From the NCBI GenBank assembly GCA_024138025.1, contig JAMXBD010000367.1, positions 682,001 through 746,000 on the forward strand: DNA of 64,000 nucleotides, written 5' to 3'. Numbering within the stretch: the stretch's first letter is position 1; each line of letters begins with the position of its first letter. A program made the translations under genes and the position numbers. Source of the stretch: Combretum micranthum (taxonomy: Eukaryota; Streptophyta; Magnoliopsida; Myrtales; Combretaceae). The notes under the pieces are model-generated. The model worked only from the letters and a program-made list of their open reading frames with translations, made no database searches and was not told the origin of the DNA. Shown piece by piece: positions 48,081 through 60,836 of the stretch.

Positions 48081-49693
48081 GGGATAATTGCATACAAAGT
48101 GCCTATACTATTAATTTTTGGTAATTTAGTGTCTGAATTTTCCATTTAGCATTCTAGTGCTTGTTTTCTAATTCAGTTTCAATTTAGTGTCTCCATTAGT
48201 AGGTGAGTTAACGACCGTTGTATTTTTTTACATTTTAATATATTTGCTTTTATCTTTTATTACATTTGAGTGTCTATACTTTAATTTTGATACGTTTCTG
48301 TGTCTCTTTACTAATTAATTTATTAAAAATAAATATATGAACCTTCTATGTTGATACATTTAACTTAATTGATATCAATTTATTAAGAATTAACATTTAT
48401 TTAAAATTAACATTTGAATTTTTGAGTTGATATATTAATTTAAAAAATTAAAAGAAAGTTATTTATCTCAATTTTCTTTAACTATGCATAACTTTTGAGT
48501 ATAATATTTTATATTATTGGGAAGCTCATAAGATAGGCTTATATTCGAAAGCAAAATCTCATATACATTCTCTAACTTTTTGAACAGTGTAAAATTTAAA
48601 ATTGTTATAAGTTGCAAACCATATCTCATTTAACCTTGAAATGTAAATTTTCTTATTTGTCAAATGATATACTTCGACATAATACACTCTAAGAAAGTTA
48701 GATTTCAAAGACAGCAAGTAAATTTCTCTTAAAAGAATCATCATTGATTCTATTTGTGGAGATAGAATTTCTCTTACCAACTTTTCATCATAGAGTTTAT
48801 ATCTTTAAAGGTTAATTTTATTATAGTGATATAATATATATGGTTTTTTGTTTCTAAGAGTTAAATGTTGAATTTTCAAATTTTGTAATTCCACTATCTA
48901 TAAATAGGATATTGTATGAATGTAAATTTATTGTTGTTGGAAGGTTCATGCTATAAACAATTTAAAAATTGTTAAACTAAAATTAAAAAATATACTATTA
49001 AAACGATCATTTTTCTTGGTTAAACTTCTTTATTTTTTTTTTTTTGTATATTTGAAATAGATATTATTAATGATCCATTTTGACTAAGTCTACAAGCTTA
49101 AATGTAGCCTTATAAGATCCTTCAATTGAAAGGAAAAATTAATTTAAGTCTTCCACTTTGAAATTAAGGCCAATGGTCGTTTCAAACATGTTGAAGCCCT
49201 TCCTAGACTCGAGTAATTGCAACAATTTTTTTAGAGTAATTAAAAATAGATTCTTTTCTTCCATCCAAATAAGCGTGCCGGTCATTGTTTAATGAAAGAT
49301 TTTTTTGAACAATTGTGCAATTGTCTTATGGGGAACATGACCAAAAAGGATCTTTTTAATAAATAGTTATCTTTTAATTTCCAAATAATTTATCAATAAA
49401 AAATTAATTTTCAATAAATTAATGAATAACTTTCTTTCAAGTTTTAAAATAACATATCAATTAAAATAAAAGTCAAACATTACTTTTTAATAAAATATAG
49501 ACAACAAATGCAATGAAAACTAGTTTACAAACACTAAAATGTAAAAATAATGTAACAATTGTTAACTTCTCATCAACGAACTCACTAAATTGAAACTAAA
49601 TGAAAATAATAAGTACTAAATTACTAAAAATGAAAGATTAGGCATTAAATTATAAAAAATTGATAGCATAGACACTTCGTATGCCTTTATCCC
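48081..49693. mobile_element. Non-autonomous long-TIR DNA transposon (MULE-like)
   Basis: 1,613 bp with imperfect terminal inverted repeats of about 130 bp: the left starts GGGATAATTGCATACAAAGT and the right, read in reverse, starts GGGATAAAGGCATACGAAGT. Flanking 9-mers TATTAAAGT (48071-48079) and TCTTAAATT (49694-49702) agree at 7 of 9 positions, compatible with an eroded Mutator-type duplication. No transposase frame. The class is inferred from TIR length. Confidence 0.72.
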
Positions 49694-49702
49694 TCTTAAA
49701 TT

Positions 49703-50755
49703 ATTTTGTTTTTCATTTTTTTTATTTCTATTTGCTCGAAGTGTCTGAATATTTAAAATAGAGTAAAAAACATTGCCAAAGTTAACAGTTGAAGTTGAAT
49801 GAAAAGATGTTAAGATTAAAGATAAGATATTCTAGACCGAGTTTTATGACTAGATTTTTACAGTTAGCCAAGAAGATTGACCATAGTAATAGGTAAAATT
49901 AGCTAGTAACAAGATCTTTATAGACAGTAGTTGAAAAATACAACCAATGTAACAAGATCTTATTAGAACTAATGGATCACGAATAGGACTACAAACAGAA
50001 AAAAAAAAAAAAAAAAAGAAAGTGGATGTAGATTCTCCCATGAAAGAAAAAGTGTCTTATACACATTAGAGATTAGCCATCTCAAGTTTGTCTATTGCTT
50101 TTCCTTTCCTTTTTACTCTTGGCCGTGGCAACACACTTAGTAAATACATATCACGTTTAATCAATTGTGTTAGAAGAAAAACTCATTAGCTTATTGTTCT
50201 AAGGTTTTGGGTTCTAAATAGTGTTAAAAACTCATTTGTGTAATCATTCATAAAATTTCATTAGATTTCTTTCATTAAATGTATACTCCAGATTCTAACA
50301 AATTGTTTAAATTTTATTCCTTTACTTGTAGACTTAAAACTTTGTTTTCCAATATTTTCATGGAAACTGAAACTTCTTAATTTTGTCTTTTCTAACCATT
50401 TAATACTAGGTGATGGAAGTTGGCATCGCACTGGACTAGAAGAAATTAACTAATGTTTGTATAATATTATCTATTAAACATCAACGAGAACACACCATGA
50501 ATTGCACGAATTTGTTAGATTGTGTTGCTGGCTTTTCTAAGAATATAAATGGTAGAGAGAGAGAAAGAGGTATTTTATTTTATTTTGCTCTTTTTTTTTT
50601 TTTCTAATTTGGCCAAAGAGAGAGAAGTGTATGATGAGACAACAATGAATTTTTTAAACTATAAAATAATAGTTTCTACATTCCTGGAATTCTCCGCATA
50701 CGTGTATAATAGGACAACAACGAATTTCCAAATTATAAACTAATACTTTTTTTGC
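49703..50755. other. Gene-free AT-rich sequence
   Basis: Holds poly-A/T runs (50000-50018, 50590-50603) and a TGATGAGACAACAA / TAATAGGACAACAA near-repeat (50632, 50706). It includes the presumed upstream region of the small glycine-rich frame. Confidence 0.45.
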
Positions 50756-50923
50756 ATGGTTGTATTCTCGGTCACCATCATTTCCATGGTCCTTTTCGCT
50801 TGTGGACATAGCGAATCCATGGGCAATAAAAGGGGGATCGGTGGTGGTAAAGGAGGTGGAGCATGTGGTGGTGGAGGTGGAGGTTGTGGTGGTGGAGTGG
50901 ATGTTGTGGTGGCGATTAACTAA
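50756..50923 (+). CDS. Possible small secreted glycine-rich peptide
   Basis: 55 codons from ATG 50756. Residues 1-21 (MVVFSVTIISMVLFACGHSES) form a short hydrophobic signal-peptide-like start. They are followed by MGNKRGIGGGKGGGACGGGG and a further Gly/Cys-rich run, ending VDVVVAIN then a stop. Secreted glycine-rich proteins of plants usually act in the cell wall or in defence, but this one is very short. The tail may be frameshifted: one base off, the same DNA reads SGCCGGD then a stop, which suits the family better. No TATA box or introns were identified. It could be a real small gene, a decayed gene, or chance in a GGT repeat. Confidence 0.4.
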   Translation: MVVFSVTIISMVLFACGHSESMGNKRGIGGGKGGGACGGGGGGCGGGVDVVVAIN

Positions 50924-50929
50924 TTCCTT

Positions 50930-52046
50930 AATTTATCGACATGTTGCACTTTATTTCCATTTACATTATATTCATATGTCAATAACATTTTTGTTTTTGA
51001 GTGGATACAAATAAATATTCCCAATGTATGTGTCTTTATTAATATCCATATATGTGTCAATTATACTTAAAGAATAATATAAATGCATCTATGCTGCACC
51101 AGATTGAGAGATTTTCATGGTTTACAATACTTTATGATTTTTCAAAGATTCAAAATCATATATTTATATATATAATTGCCATTATAATGAGATGGGATTA
51201 TTCTAAACACTTTGAAATCAGTAGTAATATCTTAAGCCACAAGCAATTGGCAGTTCTATATTATTTAGAGATCAAGGAAACCACAATGACAATGTCCATA
51301 TAATATGGTGTGATGTGTCATAAGAAACCTAAAAGATTTATAAACTTTTATTTATTAATTTCTGGTCAAGTAGTCGAGCCAAGCTACTTGTAAGTTTCCA
51401 CTCTAGCTTTTTTTTTTTTTTTTGGCCACCAAGTTTCCTCTCTAGTTTAAGATGCCGAAACAAAGGCAAAAAGCTCCGGATGTACCTCCCACTGAACTTT
51501 AACAATTCAGTTATTAAATGATTAGGAAGTACGATTTTTTTTTTTTTAATAAGCCCCCCTACCCCAAAAACAGTTTATATAAATCAAATTCCTGATAAAT
51601 GTCAAATTAGATAATGAAATTTTGCAATTTTATAAAAAGGCTAAAAAATCACTTCCAATTTTTTATGCTTTAAAAATATCAAAACACGATTAGTCTAGTT
51701 ATAGTTTGGTTGACAAAATTCTTTGATTTTGAAATCAAGTGGAATTTGTAAATATATAATTGAGTATAGTTAAACTCTAAAACGAATTTTGAATTTTTTT
51801 TTTTTTTTTTTTGCAATTCCAAATTTTAATGATCGTCGATGTGGTCAATAAGAGATAGAAAAAAAATCAAATGTCTTTCTTGGTTTTAATATTTTATCAT
51901 TTCCTAGAAATTATTAATAACAATCATATTACCGTTAACGGAATGAATTTTTTATAATGCAAATGTATCGTGAGTGCAGTACGTGCTAGTCATGAAAATA
52001 TATAAAATTATAAGTTTTCATGTAGCTAGATAGGATCCCAAGTTAT
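50930..52046. other. Gene-free AT-rich sequence
   Basis: Several poly-T runs (51410-51424, 51537-51548, 51797-51813). No genes or element borders recognised. Confidence 0.5.
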
Positions 52047-52230
52047 GATCTCTTTAGATTGTTTGATTTTCATTTATATCTTATTTGTATCTGATTTGTA
52101 CTAGTATCTTATCTATTTAGAAGTAAAAATATATATTTTTCATTTTTATCTATTTCTTAACAAACATTTATTTAAAAACAATAAAAATAAAATGTTAAAA
52201 TGATTAGAAATAGATGAAACAAACAGATCC
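52047..52230. mobile_element. Diverged Tourist-like MITE
   Basis: Third relative of the 42994-43226 element: shares TTGTTTGATTTTCAT-like and ATCTATTTCTTAACAAA blocks and the AAACAGATCC end. Inverted ends are weak and no clear duplication remains. Confidence 0.55.
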
Positions 52231-53890
52231 ATATATAATCAATATTTTCAGACTTGCCTCGAGGATTTTGACATGGATATGTTAGAGGATGAAGGGCAAT
52301 AATAAACTAGGTTGAACTAAGAGTTGAATTGTAGTTTAACCAAACTGTTCTCAAAACTAGGTTAGGTTTAGCCAGATTGAACTAGACGAGTAAATCTGGA
52401 TCTGACTACATTGAGTACAATAAAGATAATTTTTTTTTTTTCATAACGTGCCAATTGAACACGTTTATGACATGATTTTTACAACATATGAGTAAAAGAT
52501 TACTATTAAAAGGATGATATAGTTTTCTCAATATAAATTATCAATTGATTATTGATATAACTAAAGTTAAATACTGTTAAAACAATAGAATTCACTAAAT
52601 AGGTATCTTACTTAGATTATAGAGTCAAATAAAAGCTTTTAATTAGTGCGGTTGGGCACTGGCGCATGAGCTGTTGGAATTTTATAGCTGGTGGGTAGCG
52701 ATGCGTTGCCCTATATGTGTTTCCACTTGACTCTCGTCTCATGTCTTTTTCACATTTGTCGTTCGATTTATGCTATGCTGTTGCCAATCTGGCATTAATG
52801 ATTTCAAGGACAACAATTTGCACTTCCATTTTCTTTCGTTGTCCATCCTTTCACGACTAGTAGTACTTCATCACTTCATTCTGGTTCCCATATAGGTAAG
52901 CAATTTATGGGTGTTTAACTAATCCTTTCATTAGCTCTATTAGGTAACCAACTTATGCTATAGCAATTATACTTTATTTGTTACTTCTACAAGTTTGATA
53001 GAGTTACTTTATCTAGATTTATTTAGTTTTTATTTTTATTTTTTTTTTTCAGGTTGAGTATAAGTTTTAATAGAAGTCTCTCCTGGGAAGGTCCTAACCG
53101 GGACCTAATCCGGCCCAGCTCGGTTGCTGTGTACCCGCCCCACAGGGTAATCCGACTTATTGTGGTCAACAGGTTCATGCTGGGTTCGATAGGCGAACTT
53201 ATGGAGCTGGAAGGTCATTATGGGTCCAAATTATTAAAAAAAAAAAAAAATTGAAGATGGACAAAAGTTCCATGCGCATGGTTGCCTAGGAGCAGCAATG
53301 GTGAATAGTGCCATATGTCATTTCAAATAGTTGTCCATTATTTCTTAACAATAAAAAGAGGCCTTTAATACTTTATGAACACGACTTTTTGCACTGTACA
53401 ATAATTCAAATTCTTCCCAAAAACAAAAAAAAAAAAAATTCAAATTCAAATAATATGAACATTAGCTTTGGTTTATTGTTAGTTTCTTTTAGCAGCAATC
53501 TCTTGCATTTTAATTAAATGAGAAAAAAGGGCCGAACTGTTGAACCCACTTCGTAGAATCGACAGGTCTATGGGTCTGATCCTCTCTACCTATAACCCAA
53601 GGCAGTTACGTGTCCTTAAGAAATGGACCAAGACTTGAGAGATGTCTAATTTTAGTTGAAACAGGAGTGGGGCAAGCACCTACAATAAAACCAATAATGT
53701 AAAATAAACAGGATAAATGGACTTGACAATTTCATTGCGAGTCAACGGACGCACCGATTCCTTAGCGGCGATTCATGGGTCTTAAAAACTATTCAAATAT
53801 TATACAAGACACATATTATATATATTTCTTTGCGAAACTTCCCATGTTGTATTTACAACAAGTACATATTGTAATATAAAAATAAATAAA
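52231..53890. other. Gene-free sequence, partly GC-richer
   Basis: A block at 53070-53230 is GC-richer, contains GGGTTCGATAGGCG (similar to a pol III B box) and is followed by a poly-A run, so a degraded SINE is possible but unproven. A second unexplained block (53530-53640) follows. Neither shows a protein domain. Confidence 0.35.
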
Positions 53891-54399
53891 ACATAATGTA
53901 AGGAAGGGCAAGGGTGTCATATGTCATTAAATAAGAAGGTAAAATAGTCTGCTAAAAAGTATAACAATAATATACATCCTTATATCCCTCACCTAAAATA
54001 TACGTATCTTTTTGTAAGCAGTTTTGCAAAGAGACAAACCCTAAAATCTCTCTCAAACTTGTTTCTTGCTTCAAGGAAGATTAAAGGTCAAATAGCAAGA
54101 TAAGTTTTCTCCTTTTCAATTCTTTATTTATCAGAAGGAGTTGTCTTTTTTGAGTTGCGTTGTTGGTATTGAAGGGATTCAATCATTTGGATGACTTTTG
54201 GAAAACCTAAGTTGTATTGTTGGTGGTTATAGTTGTTGATTTTGAAAGGAATAAGGAAAATTTTAAGTATCACGCTTATAACAACGGTTTATATTAAGAA
54301 AGATGTTTGCTTTTGGAATTTCATGGTTTAGAATCAAGAGAAAATGTTTTCTTTTTGTGTTTTTCACGTTTTAGTGCAAAAAGGGTTTGTACAGGGAGT

Positions 54400-54610
54400 T
54401 ACGGTCATGAAACAGGCGTGATCTCCTTGGTTTTGTTGAATCTATGGCAATCATGATCGTGACATAGGCCGTGATGGTTATCATCGCCCACATCATGGCC
54501 ATGACAAGGGTCGTGGTGGCTGTCATGCCCCCCATAATGGGAATGATGAGGGTGATGTGTTGAAGTTTTTCCTTCCCAAGCCTATCATGCCCCTCATCAT
54601 GGGCGTAACT
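54400..54610 (+). repeat. Repeated words inside the LTR
   Basis: Multiple degenerate copies of words like GTCATGACAGGGGCGTGATG in both orientations (for example CATGATCGTGACATAGGCCG, CATGGCCATGACAAGGGTCG, CCCCTCATCATGGGCGT). Its position in the LTR is like that of the GC-word block at 22620-22920, though the words differ. Confidence 0.55.
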
Positions 54611-55366
54611 AATAGGGGGGTATTGTATTATTTTTCAATCCACGTTTTTAACCTTCTTAAACTCCTAACTCCTAGGCTAACCTTTAGTATACCTAAATCC
54701 AAGTAATAAGGTATATCTTGAACCTAGAGTAGTTGTAGTTCTTAATAGTTGAGAGGCTAAATGACCTTAGAAGTATGATTTATTGTTTAGATCAAGTTTT
54801 GAGTTAGCGTTTGCTTGAGTTTAGGTATTTTTGGTTAAGCTAAGTTATTTATTCCAAACGTCATTTCAAGTATGTCTTTACCTTGGTTGTTATTTGTGAA
54901 TGTAGGCTTAGAAACTACAAATGAACTTAATGATATCCAACTTTAAATTAGTTGGTTCTTATATTTGGTTGGGTCTAATGGATTGGGAGTATTGATACCG
55001 CTAGGATGGCTGCCTGATGATCGATGTGTGGCATTGTCTTAAGTGGAGTTATGCACAAAGATGATTCCGGTAGTTTAGGAGTAGTATGAGTACATTACCT
55101 AAGGTGTGTGGGGAGTACCCAACAATAATATATATATAAGTATTTATGTATACATATTTGTTTTCATGGAGTTATGAGTTACTCCCAGTTTAGGGTTGGT
55201 TGCAAATGGCTCTAAACTACATTATTTGCCTAACTAATTAAAGATAATAACCTGTGATTATTGCATATGTTACTATTTCGCATGTGGATTTGTATGTCAT
55301 TTGTTCATGTGCATGTGATTGTGATTTGGTGTATTAGGCCTTGCACTCACTCCTTTTATTTTTCAG

Positions 55367-55467
55367 GAACAAATAACAATCTAACAATTTTTTATCTGGC
55401 TAGCTATGATGTATACGTAGATTATGGGGACGATGATAATGGAGCTGATTTCCCATCTGATTATTAG
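55367..55467 (+). other. Acidic-peptide exon of the 54-kb LTR
   Basis: After TTTTTCAG the frame reads (G)TNNNLTIFYLASYDVYV, then DYGDDDNGADFPSDY and TAG. The closing PSDY-stop is shared with the 37084 exon, whose LTR is a different family. No Met start upstream. Confidence 0.5.
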
Positions 55468-55803
55468 AAGAGTATAAGTTATGATAGATAGAATTGAAGA
55501 CTATGAAGTTCCTATTAGTTGTTATGATGCTTAGAGTTTAGATATCAGTTTTTATGATTTTTGATGTTTTAAAATTTTTCATATTCTATTTTTAAGTTAG
55601 ATTGTAATTTGGCGTTTGGTAACTGAATTGTTATGGAGTTTCATTTATGACATAAATGTTTTAAAAGTTTCCTTTAATGTGAGATATTTGAGTTATATTG
55701 TGTTATAATTGTGGTTTAGTAGAATCCGAGCCTTAGTGTGTCCATCTCTAGTGAGGACATGTGACAAACTATTAGTGCTTTCAATTTAGAGTGTTACATA
55801 TAC

Positions 55804-57323
55804 AATCAATAATTAGTTGATTAGTATTCTTACATTTGACTTTTGAGTTTGTAATAGACAAAATTTTCATTATTCAGGGAACAAAATTTTACATGGGAGT
55901 ATCACTCCTTTTTTATAAGGAAATTCAAATGCAAAAGAAAGTATATAAGGTGATACTATTATCTTTATATAAAACAATGACAAATGTTACCCCTAAAAAT
56001 ATAAGTTGTTACTATTTTATAACATTAGTATCTTCTTCACATCATAAATTTTAATAAGCACCTATATAACTTGTATAACAATTGCTATTAGTGTCCCTTT
56101 TCATAGCAGTAGTCTCTAAGTTAGAATAAATCATTAGAAGTTTCTATGGTCTCGTTGATGAGATCGTCTAGTCAACTATCTAATTGTTAAAATAAATATA
56201 GTAATTAAAATACGAACTATTTTATTGATTTGATCACGATTGAGTATGGTATGGGTTGTTGGACAGTGATAGGACCAGTCCCATCAAAATTAATGATGGG
56301 ACCATAGAATTTTCCTGAATCATTATCATATAACTATCTAACTATTAAAATACATATAGTAATTAGAATACTAACTATTTTATTGATTCGATCACAGTTA
56401 AGTATGGTGTAAGTCGTTGGATAGTGACAAGACCATTCCCATCAAAATGAATGATGGGATCATAGAATTTTCCTAAATCATTATCATATTTTTCTTGAAA
56501 TCTTGAGATGGTGAAATAAGTTATAAGGTAAAGTAGAATATAAAGATAAAGATCAGAGATAGAAAGATATGCGTAGAATGGACATATGTATGAAAAATTT
56601 TAGAGTTAAATATGTATCACAATAAGTATTATTAACGTTAGGTTTTTGAGGCTCACCTGTATTTAATCAGCATTAGTGTCTCTTATGAATTAATTCCCAC
56701 CTAATTTTCTTATCACTTGCTCAAATCCAATATCAACTTAGTTTTTTCAAATAGTACTTATAAATATCAACGTAGTCTTTTTCAAATAGTACTTATAAAT
56801 TTCAAGTAAGTCATTGAGCTGAAGCATCATGGAAAATGGGATGGTGTCCATTTCTAACATCTAACATATTTAAGTAACACTAAAGAAGAGAATAGAATCA
56901 TGATTGTAATGCATACCTATGAATATTTTCTATGCATTTTTTAAGTTTATAAGTGCTATAAACTATCAAAAGATACTGCTTGGTCTGATGAGCTACCTTT
57001 TCCACTTGTACAATGAGCTTGATAGTCTAGCTTTAAACTTGAAAATCTAACCGAGAAGACACATTTATACCACACTCTTTGGGTAAGGAACCTATAAGGT
57101 CTTATACCGTACTTTGTTATACTATCCTTATAAACATCATTCAATTTTACTAAATGGCACAATTAATATATATTGTCAGATTATATAGAAAATATTTGTC
57201 ACTTATAAAATTTCATGCATGCCTAATACACTTTCCTTACTAGTAGTTTATAATTATTCGTAACTGTTATTCAGTTGGATACATGTCATATGACACTTTC
57301 TTTTCCAAAATAATATTATAAAT
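55804..57323. other. Gene-free sequence with a diverged direct repeat
   Basis: A segment of about 160 bp near 56178-56340 recurs at about 56330-56490 (GATGGGA-CATAGAATTTTCCT, ATCATTATCATAT, TTGATT-GATCAC), indicating a tandem duplication of about 155 bp. No gene. Confidence 0.55.
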
Positions 57324-58483
57324 TGTTGAATCACCTATGTAACACTTTAGGATATGCTATTACGCCTAATTTTATTCTTTTTAGAACATAATGCTTAAAT
57401 GATGCAAAATAACAATTAAACAATAATATATATAAAGAGTAAGGGTTAGAGAAGATTGCATCGAAATTTAATGTACAATTCAGTATGTGCCCTCATCTCC
57501 ACTGTCCATTCAATGCCTTATTCAAGGAGGACTTTGCACACTTTCATTCAACACTAAACAATACTCTAACAAAGCTACACAACACAGTCAACAAGACAAC
57601 CATACACTTGGGTTGTGCATTTACAATAAGCTCTCAAGTAACTAGGCACAACTCAAGATTCCATAACTAATCACTCACAAACTGAAGAGTAGGCCTTATA
57701 AGAAATGATAACTTAAGAATAAATGGTACTACACTTATTTTCTCCAAGTTACAAAAAAAAAAAAATTACAAATTAAGCTTTGAGAAAGTGTTTATAAGAA
57801 TTAAATAGCAATTAATAAGTTCTAACAACAACCTCTCACTACCCAAACATTTGTATTTCTAAGCCCTTTAAAAAACCTAACCATTGCCCCTAAAAATAAC
57901 TCCAACAATCGGCCATTAAATGCCCAACTGCTAGTTGAACGAACAAAAAGTGTCCGAACTCTTTACAACTGGTTTGAACCTCTTGAAGGCCTTCCAAACT
58001 TTTGACCATTCTATGGCCAAGTGGCTTATACTCTTTGACAAGTGCTTCAAACTCCTAGGTGAGCTTCATTCCTTCAAAACTTTATGTAACCAAGTGGTTC
58101 GAACCTCTAGGCATGCTTTATTTCTTTGGACCATTCTATGTCAAAGCAATTTAGAATCTTCAAGTGGTCTGGACTACTTAGATCAGGTTCTTCAAAACAC
58201 CTTCCAAGTGGTTTGGGCTCTTTCCAAGTGGTCTAGATTTATTAAAAAGGAGGACTTGAAAAAAGTAAAAATAATCACCCTGCGGGTTTGGATCACTTCA
58301 AACTTATCCGGTTCACTTGTGCAAAAACACCACATATCAATTAGAAAGCACAACATGTGAAGTTTTAATCATTTCAACTTACATACATATTTCGCTAATT
58401 AAGTGTAACTTATTCCACTCAAGTGGATAATTTTGCGATCCATTTCCTCATCGAAACTCACATTTAAACTCAAAAGTTCAACA
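57324..58483 (-). repeat. Copia 3' LTR
   Basis: 1,160 bp, TGTTGAATCACC at the left edge and TTCAACA at the right edge. It aligns with 60837-62019, including the repeated AAGTGGTnnGGACT-like words. Confidence 0.9.
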
Positions 58484-59149
58484 ATGTCTCCCTTTTTGAT
58501 GAAGACAATTATTGTATAATTAAACCTCCCTTAACACAACACTTCCGCTCAATCAAATATCTATGTTTTAGAAGAGTTTTTGTAACTAAGTCCAAAAACT
58601 TGATGCCTAGCTAGAGGAAACACAAATTACACTTAATTTTCAAAGTAATCACAAACATAACACAAACATGTTAATTGTGCAACTACCGCTTCTTTCCTTA
58701 TGGACTCATCAAAAGGAAAAATATAATTCATATCATAAGAAGGATAATGGCACAAAACATATTGGATTATGTTTAAGGATAAAAAAAATTGTGGAAGTTT
58801 TTGTTAAAATTAGCATGATAAGATCTCTCAACAGTGCACAATTTTGCTTAATACATTTTCATGCATTTTTTTTTCAAATCACACAAGTTTAATTGTCAAC
58901 ATTAAGCATGATAAAAAATCATTTAATGAGAAAAAAAATGAAAATCCAGTTTTGTGCATTTCAAACCAAATTAAGCAGCAATTTAGCTTAAATCATGCAC
59001 CAAAACACCATAACATCTTATTTGTATATTTAAGCACGTTAACACACATATAACAATCAAGGGCTCAAAATATCAAACTAAAAAAAGTTGAGATTATACC
59101 TCATTATCATCTTTGAGAATCCTATTTTTATACGTACTAGGTACCATTT

Positions 59150-60260
59150 GTACTTGGGTCTTTTAAGTTAAGTAAAGCGAGAATTTCTTTTTTAGGCACC
59201 CACTCAAACTTGCTTTTGTGACCAAATGCATAGCTTTCCTTATTGCGCAATTGTGTGTAATATGACTTAGGTTTCCACAATAGTTGCAAGTTTCATAAGT
59301 TGCTCTCACAACCTGAGTTTTATGCGGCTTGCAACTATTGTTTCTATTATAGCCAATTTCATATTTACTGGTATTACATTTTTGCTTTTTGAAGAGAATG
59401 CTTAAATTTTTCTTACCGTTGGTGAATTTGGCTATGATTTTATTGCTTCATATAAACTAGTTTTCGACTTTTCATTTTCCTTTTTAAGTTAAATAATCTC
59501 TTTCATGCAATCATTATTACATATACAAACATCAACTTTATCATCACTTTTCAAGGTTTTTAATTCAAGATCAAGCAAATCATTTTCAATTATCAACTTT
59601 TCATTCATTTACTCATCTCATCTTTTCATTTATTCAACTTGTCATTTTCTAACTTTATATATATAATTTCTTCATGCAATCTATCATTTTCAACTTTAAA
59701 TTCATTAAATTCAATCCTAAATTCATTAAGTTCATCTCCACTTTCTTCATTAATAATTTAAACATGCTATTCTTTTTCTTCATCTTAATTAGTTCATTAG
59801 ATGCTTTATTATCCATGTCACAAATCTCATCATAAGGTGCATGTGAAGAAGTGGCTACAAAAGCTTTCTTTTTTTCACCTTTGCTTCCTTTCTTGCTATT
59901 TAGACAATATTGTTGGATATGCCCCAACCCATTGCATTTGAAGCAAGTGATGGTTTTCCTCTTTGATTTTGAGGAGTCGATGTCATCCTTCTTGTTCGTC
60001 TTCTTGTATACCCTTAAGAATTTGGTAAACTTGTTTGTGAGCATGTTTAACTCCTTCTCATCATCATCGTTTTTTCTTCACTTGAGCTTGAGTTAGAGAA
60101 AGATTCTTTTAGAGCTATCTCTTTCTTAATTGACTCATTCCTTTGTTTCTTGATTATCTCATGAGTCTTTACAGTGCCAAGAAGTTGTTCCCTTAAGAAT
60201 TGGCTCAAGTCATGTGCCTCTTCTATTGCCGTTGTTTTTGCCTCCCACTTTCTTGGCAAG
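59150..60260 (-). pseudogene. Copia gag remnant with two zinc knuckles
   Basis: The minus strand from 60259 reads MPRKWEAKTTAIEEAHDLS, EQLLGTVKTHE and KEIALKES, the C-terminal half of the copia gag (UBN2-type) domain. After a frame change it reads LRVYKKTNKKDDIDSSKSK and the knuckle CFKCNGLGHIQQYC (59903-59944), then a Lys/Met/Leu-rich segment. Further on are a second knuckle CNYCGNLSHITHNC (59247-59288) and WVPKKE (about 59190). Both knuckles keep all four ligands (CX2CX4HX4C). The gag N-terminus between 60260 and the primer-binding site is decayed, frames change several times, and pol is absent, so the protein cannot be made intact. Gag would package the element's RNA. Confidence 0.8.
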
Positions 60261-60822
60261 AACCTAAGGATTTTATAATTAATTTCAATATTGGAGTAAT
60301 TCTAGCTAAGAATAGACAATTAATTCAAAATATAAACGAATTTATCATGCATTTCACCTATTGTCTGACTAGTCTTCATTTTGAAATTTTCAAATTCTCC
60401 ACAAAAAAAGATTAATTTTAGTATCTTTTACTCTTGTAGATCCTTCATAAGTATTTTCAAGATTTTCTCAAATTCTTTCGTAGATCTACATGTGCAAATT
60501 CTATTAAAATCAATTTCATTCAAGCCTTAACATAAAATATTCATTGCAATTTCATTTAATTACACTTTTTTCCTTTTCACCTTAGTCTAATTCTTTTTCA
60601 TCCTTGAATTTAATAACTATAGGGCCATTTTATATGATTCTCCAAAAAAAAAAAAAAAGAATTGAGCATTTACAAAAATTCGCGTCCTACGATTTCAATA
60701 TGCATAATTTATTTCGATTAAGATTGGTGGCCTATTTATTACTTGTCCTTTCATGAATTTTAATATGTTACTAGCCATTCTATTATACTTTAGATGAGAT
60801 TAAGCACTTAACCTAGAATTTA

Positions 60823-60836
60823 GCTTTGATACCAAT
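60823..60836 (-). promoter_or_regulatory. Copia primer-binding site
   Basis: The minus strand reads ATTGGTATCAAAGC immediately inside the 5' LTR, complementary to initiator Met-tRNA with one change. Confidence 0.85.

Larger units (their letters stand above)
53890..55798 (+). mobile_element. Gypsy-type LTR with spliced leader structure, left edge uncertain
   Basis: The right end GTGTTACA at 55798 is typical of gypsy LTRs with TGTAACAC-type termini. Order matches the other large LTRs: leader (AAACCCTAAAATCTCTCTC, about 54040), intron, internal block of repeated words (54400-54600), intron, acceptor TTATTTTTCAG at 55366, acidic-peptide exon 55367-55467, then the end. No primer-binding site follows, so it is a solo LTR or the 3' end of an element. 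I could not fix the start or a duplication. Confidence 0.6.

Noticed and set aside
53070..53260. Possible SINE (B-box-like GGGTTCGATAGG and poly-A tail)
   Set aside because: No A box at the right spacing, no tRNA-like fold and no duplication found. Kept only as a note.
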